DNA from: Campylobacteraceae bacterium
GTDB taxonomy: Bacteria; Campylobacterota; Campylobacteria; Campylobacterales; Sulfurovaceae
Assembly (NCBI GenBank): GCA_027066355.1
Contig: JAMONW010000175.1
Coordinates: forward strand, 1 to 5,340
Direction of reading: 5' to 3'
DNA length: 5,340 nucleotides
Shown here: in pieces, positions 5,287 to 5,340 of the stretch
How positions within the stretch are numbered: position 1 is the first letter of the stretch
How the letters are laid out: every line of letters begins with the position of its first letter
Translations under genes and position numbers: made by a program
Notes under the pieces: model-generated
Seen by the model: the letters and a program-made list of their open reading frames with translations, nothing else
What the model was told of the DNA's origin: nothing
The model's database searches: none

Positions 5287-5340
5287 TTTTAAGATTCCAT
5301 CTCAAGCACGGAATGACAGCTATGCGACATTCTCTTAAAA
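5287..5340. repeat. Small palindromic element upstream of cysK, possibly a dispersed repeat; may extend past the window edge
   Basis: The ends TTTTAAGA (5287-5294) and TCTTAAAA (5333-5340) are a perfect 8-bp inverted repeat. Inside, ATTCCAT (5294-5300) and ACGGAAT (5308-5314) enclose the 7-nt loop CTCAAGC; on the minus-strand RNA this is a 7-bp stem with one G-U pair. The same central GAATG (5311-5315) could pair instead with CATTC (5328-5332). The inside is richer in G and C than its surroundings. The minus-strand wording GTCATTCCGTGCTTGAGATGGAAT resembles ATTCC/GGAAT palindromes scattered in many bacterial genomes, as I remember them. Only one copy is in the window, so repeat status is inferred. 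Confidence 0.55.

Noticed and set aside
5279..5290. A cysK promoter with CATAAA as the -10 box
   Set aside because: The match to TATAAT is poor, there is no TG extension or -35 partner, and the spacing to the ribosome site is too short to be convincing; the promoter may lie beyond the window.

Overview
The window is very AT-rich and every gene lies on the minus strand. The gene content points to Campylobacterota (the former Epsilonproteobacteria). Supporting signs are an extended TGnTATAAT-type promoter in an A/T tract, an outer-membrane porin with an N-terminal GGNIAPV segment after its signal peptide, the rimO-tilS pair, and a TilS with the variant P-loop and HQLND motif I remember from this group. 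The genus cannot be fixed from this sequence alone.

In transcription order (high to low coordinates) the layout is as follows. (1) 5261-5340 is a non-coding upstream region holding a small palindromic element: an ATTCC/GGAAT hairpin inside an 8-bp terminal inverted repeat. (2) 5260-3269 is a tightly packed three-gene unit: cysteine synthase (cysK), a short class-IV PLP enzyme resembling 4-amino-4-deoxychorismate lyase, and a 145-aa protein with an SspB-like pattern. The junctions overlap by 4 and 8 nt. (3) An AT-rich hairpin spans the end of that unit. (4) A porin gene follows (1981-3147) with its own near-consensus -35/-10 promoter, a strong Shine-Dalgarno, and two tandem hairpins after its stop. 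(5) A rimO-tilS operon comes last. It is driven by a TGCTATAAT promoter, its genes overlap by 4 nt (ATGA), and tilS runs off the left edge of the window.

The two translation-related genes, rimO (ribosomal protein S12 methylthiolation) and tilS (tRNA-Ile lysidine synthesis), form one operon. The cysK unit links sulfur assimilation and probable folate or amino-acid metabolism with a possible proteolysis adaptor. The porin is a self-contained, probably highly expressed unit between them.

Most of the window is ordinary core genome. Four places deserve a second look: a 42-bp in-register tandem array of a 7-bp unit just upstream of the rimO -10 box; the palindromic element upstream of cysK; the possible divergent SspB-family adaptor; and the Glu-to-Asp change in the small class-IV enzyme. 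I saw no CRISPR array, transposase, rRNA or tRNA gene, and no evidence for a complete new multi-gene system.
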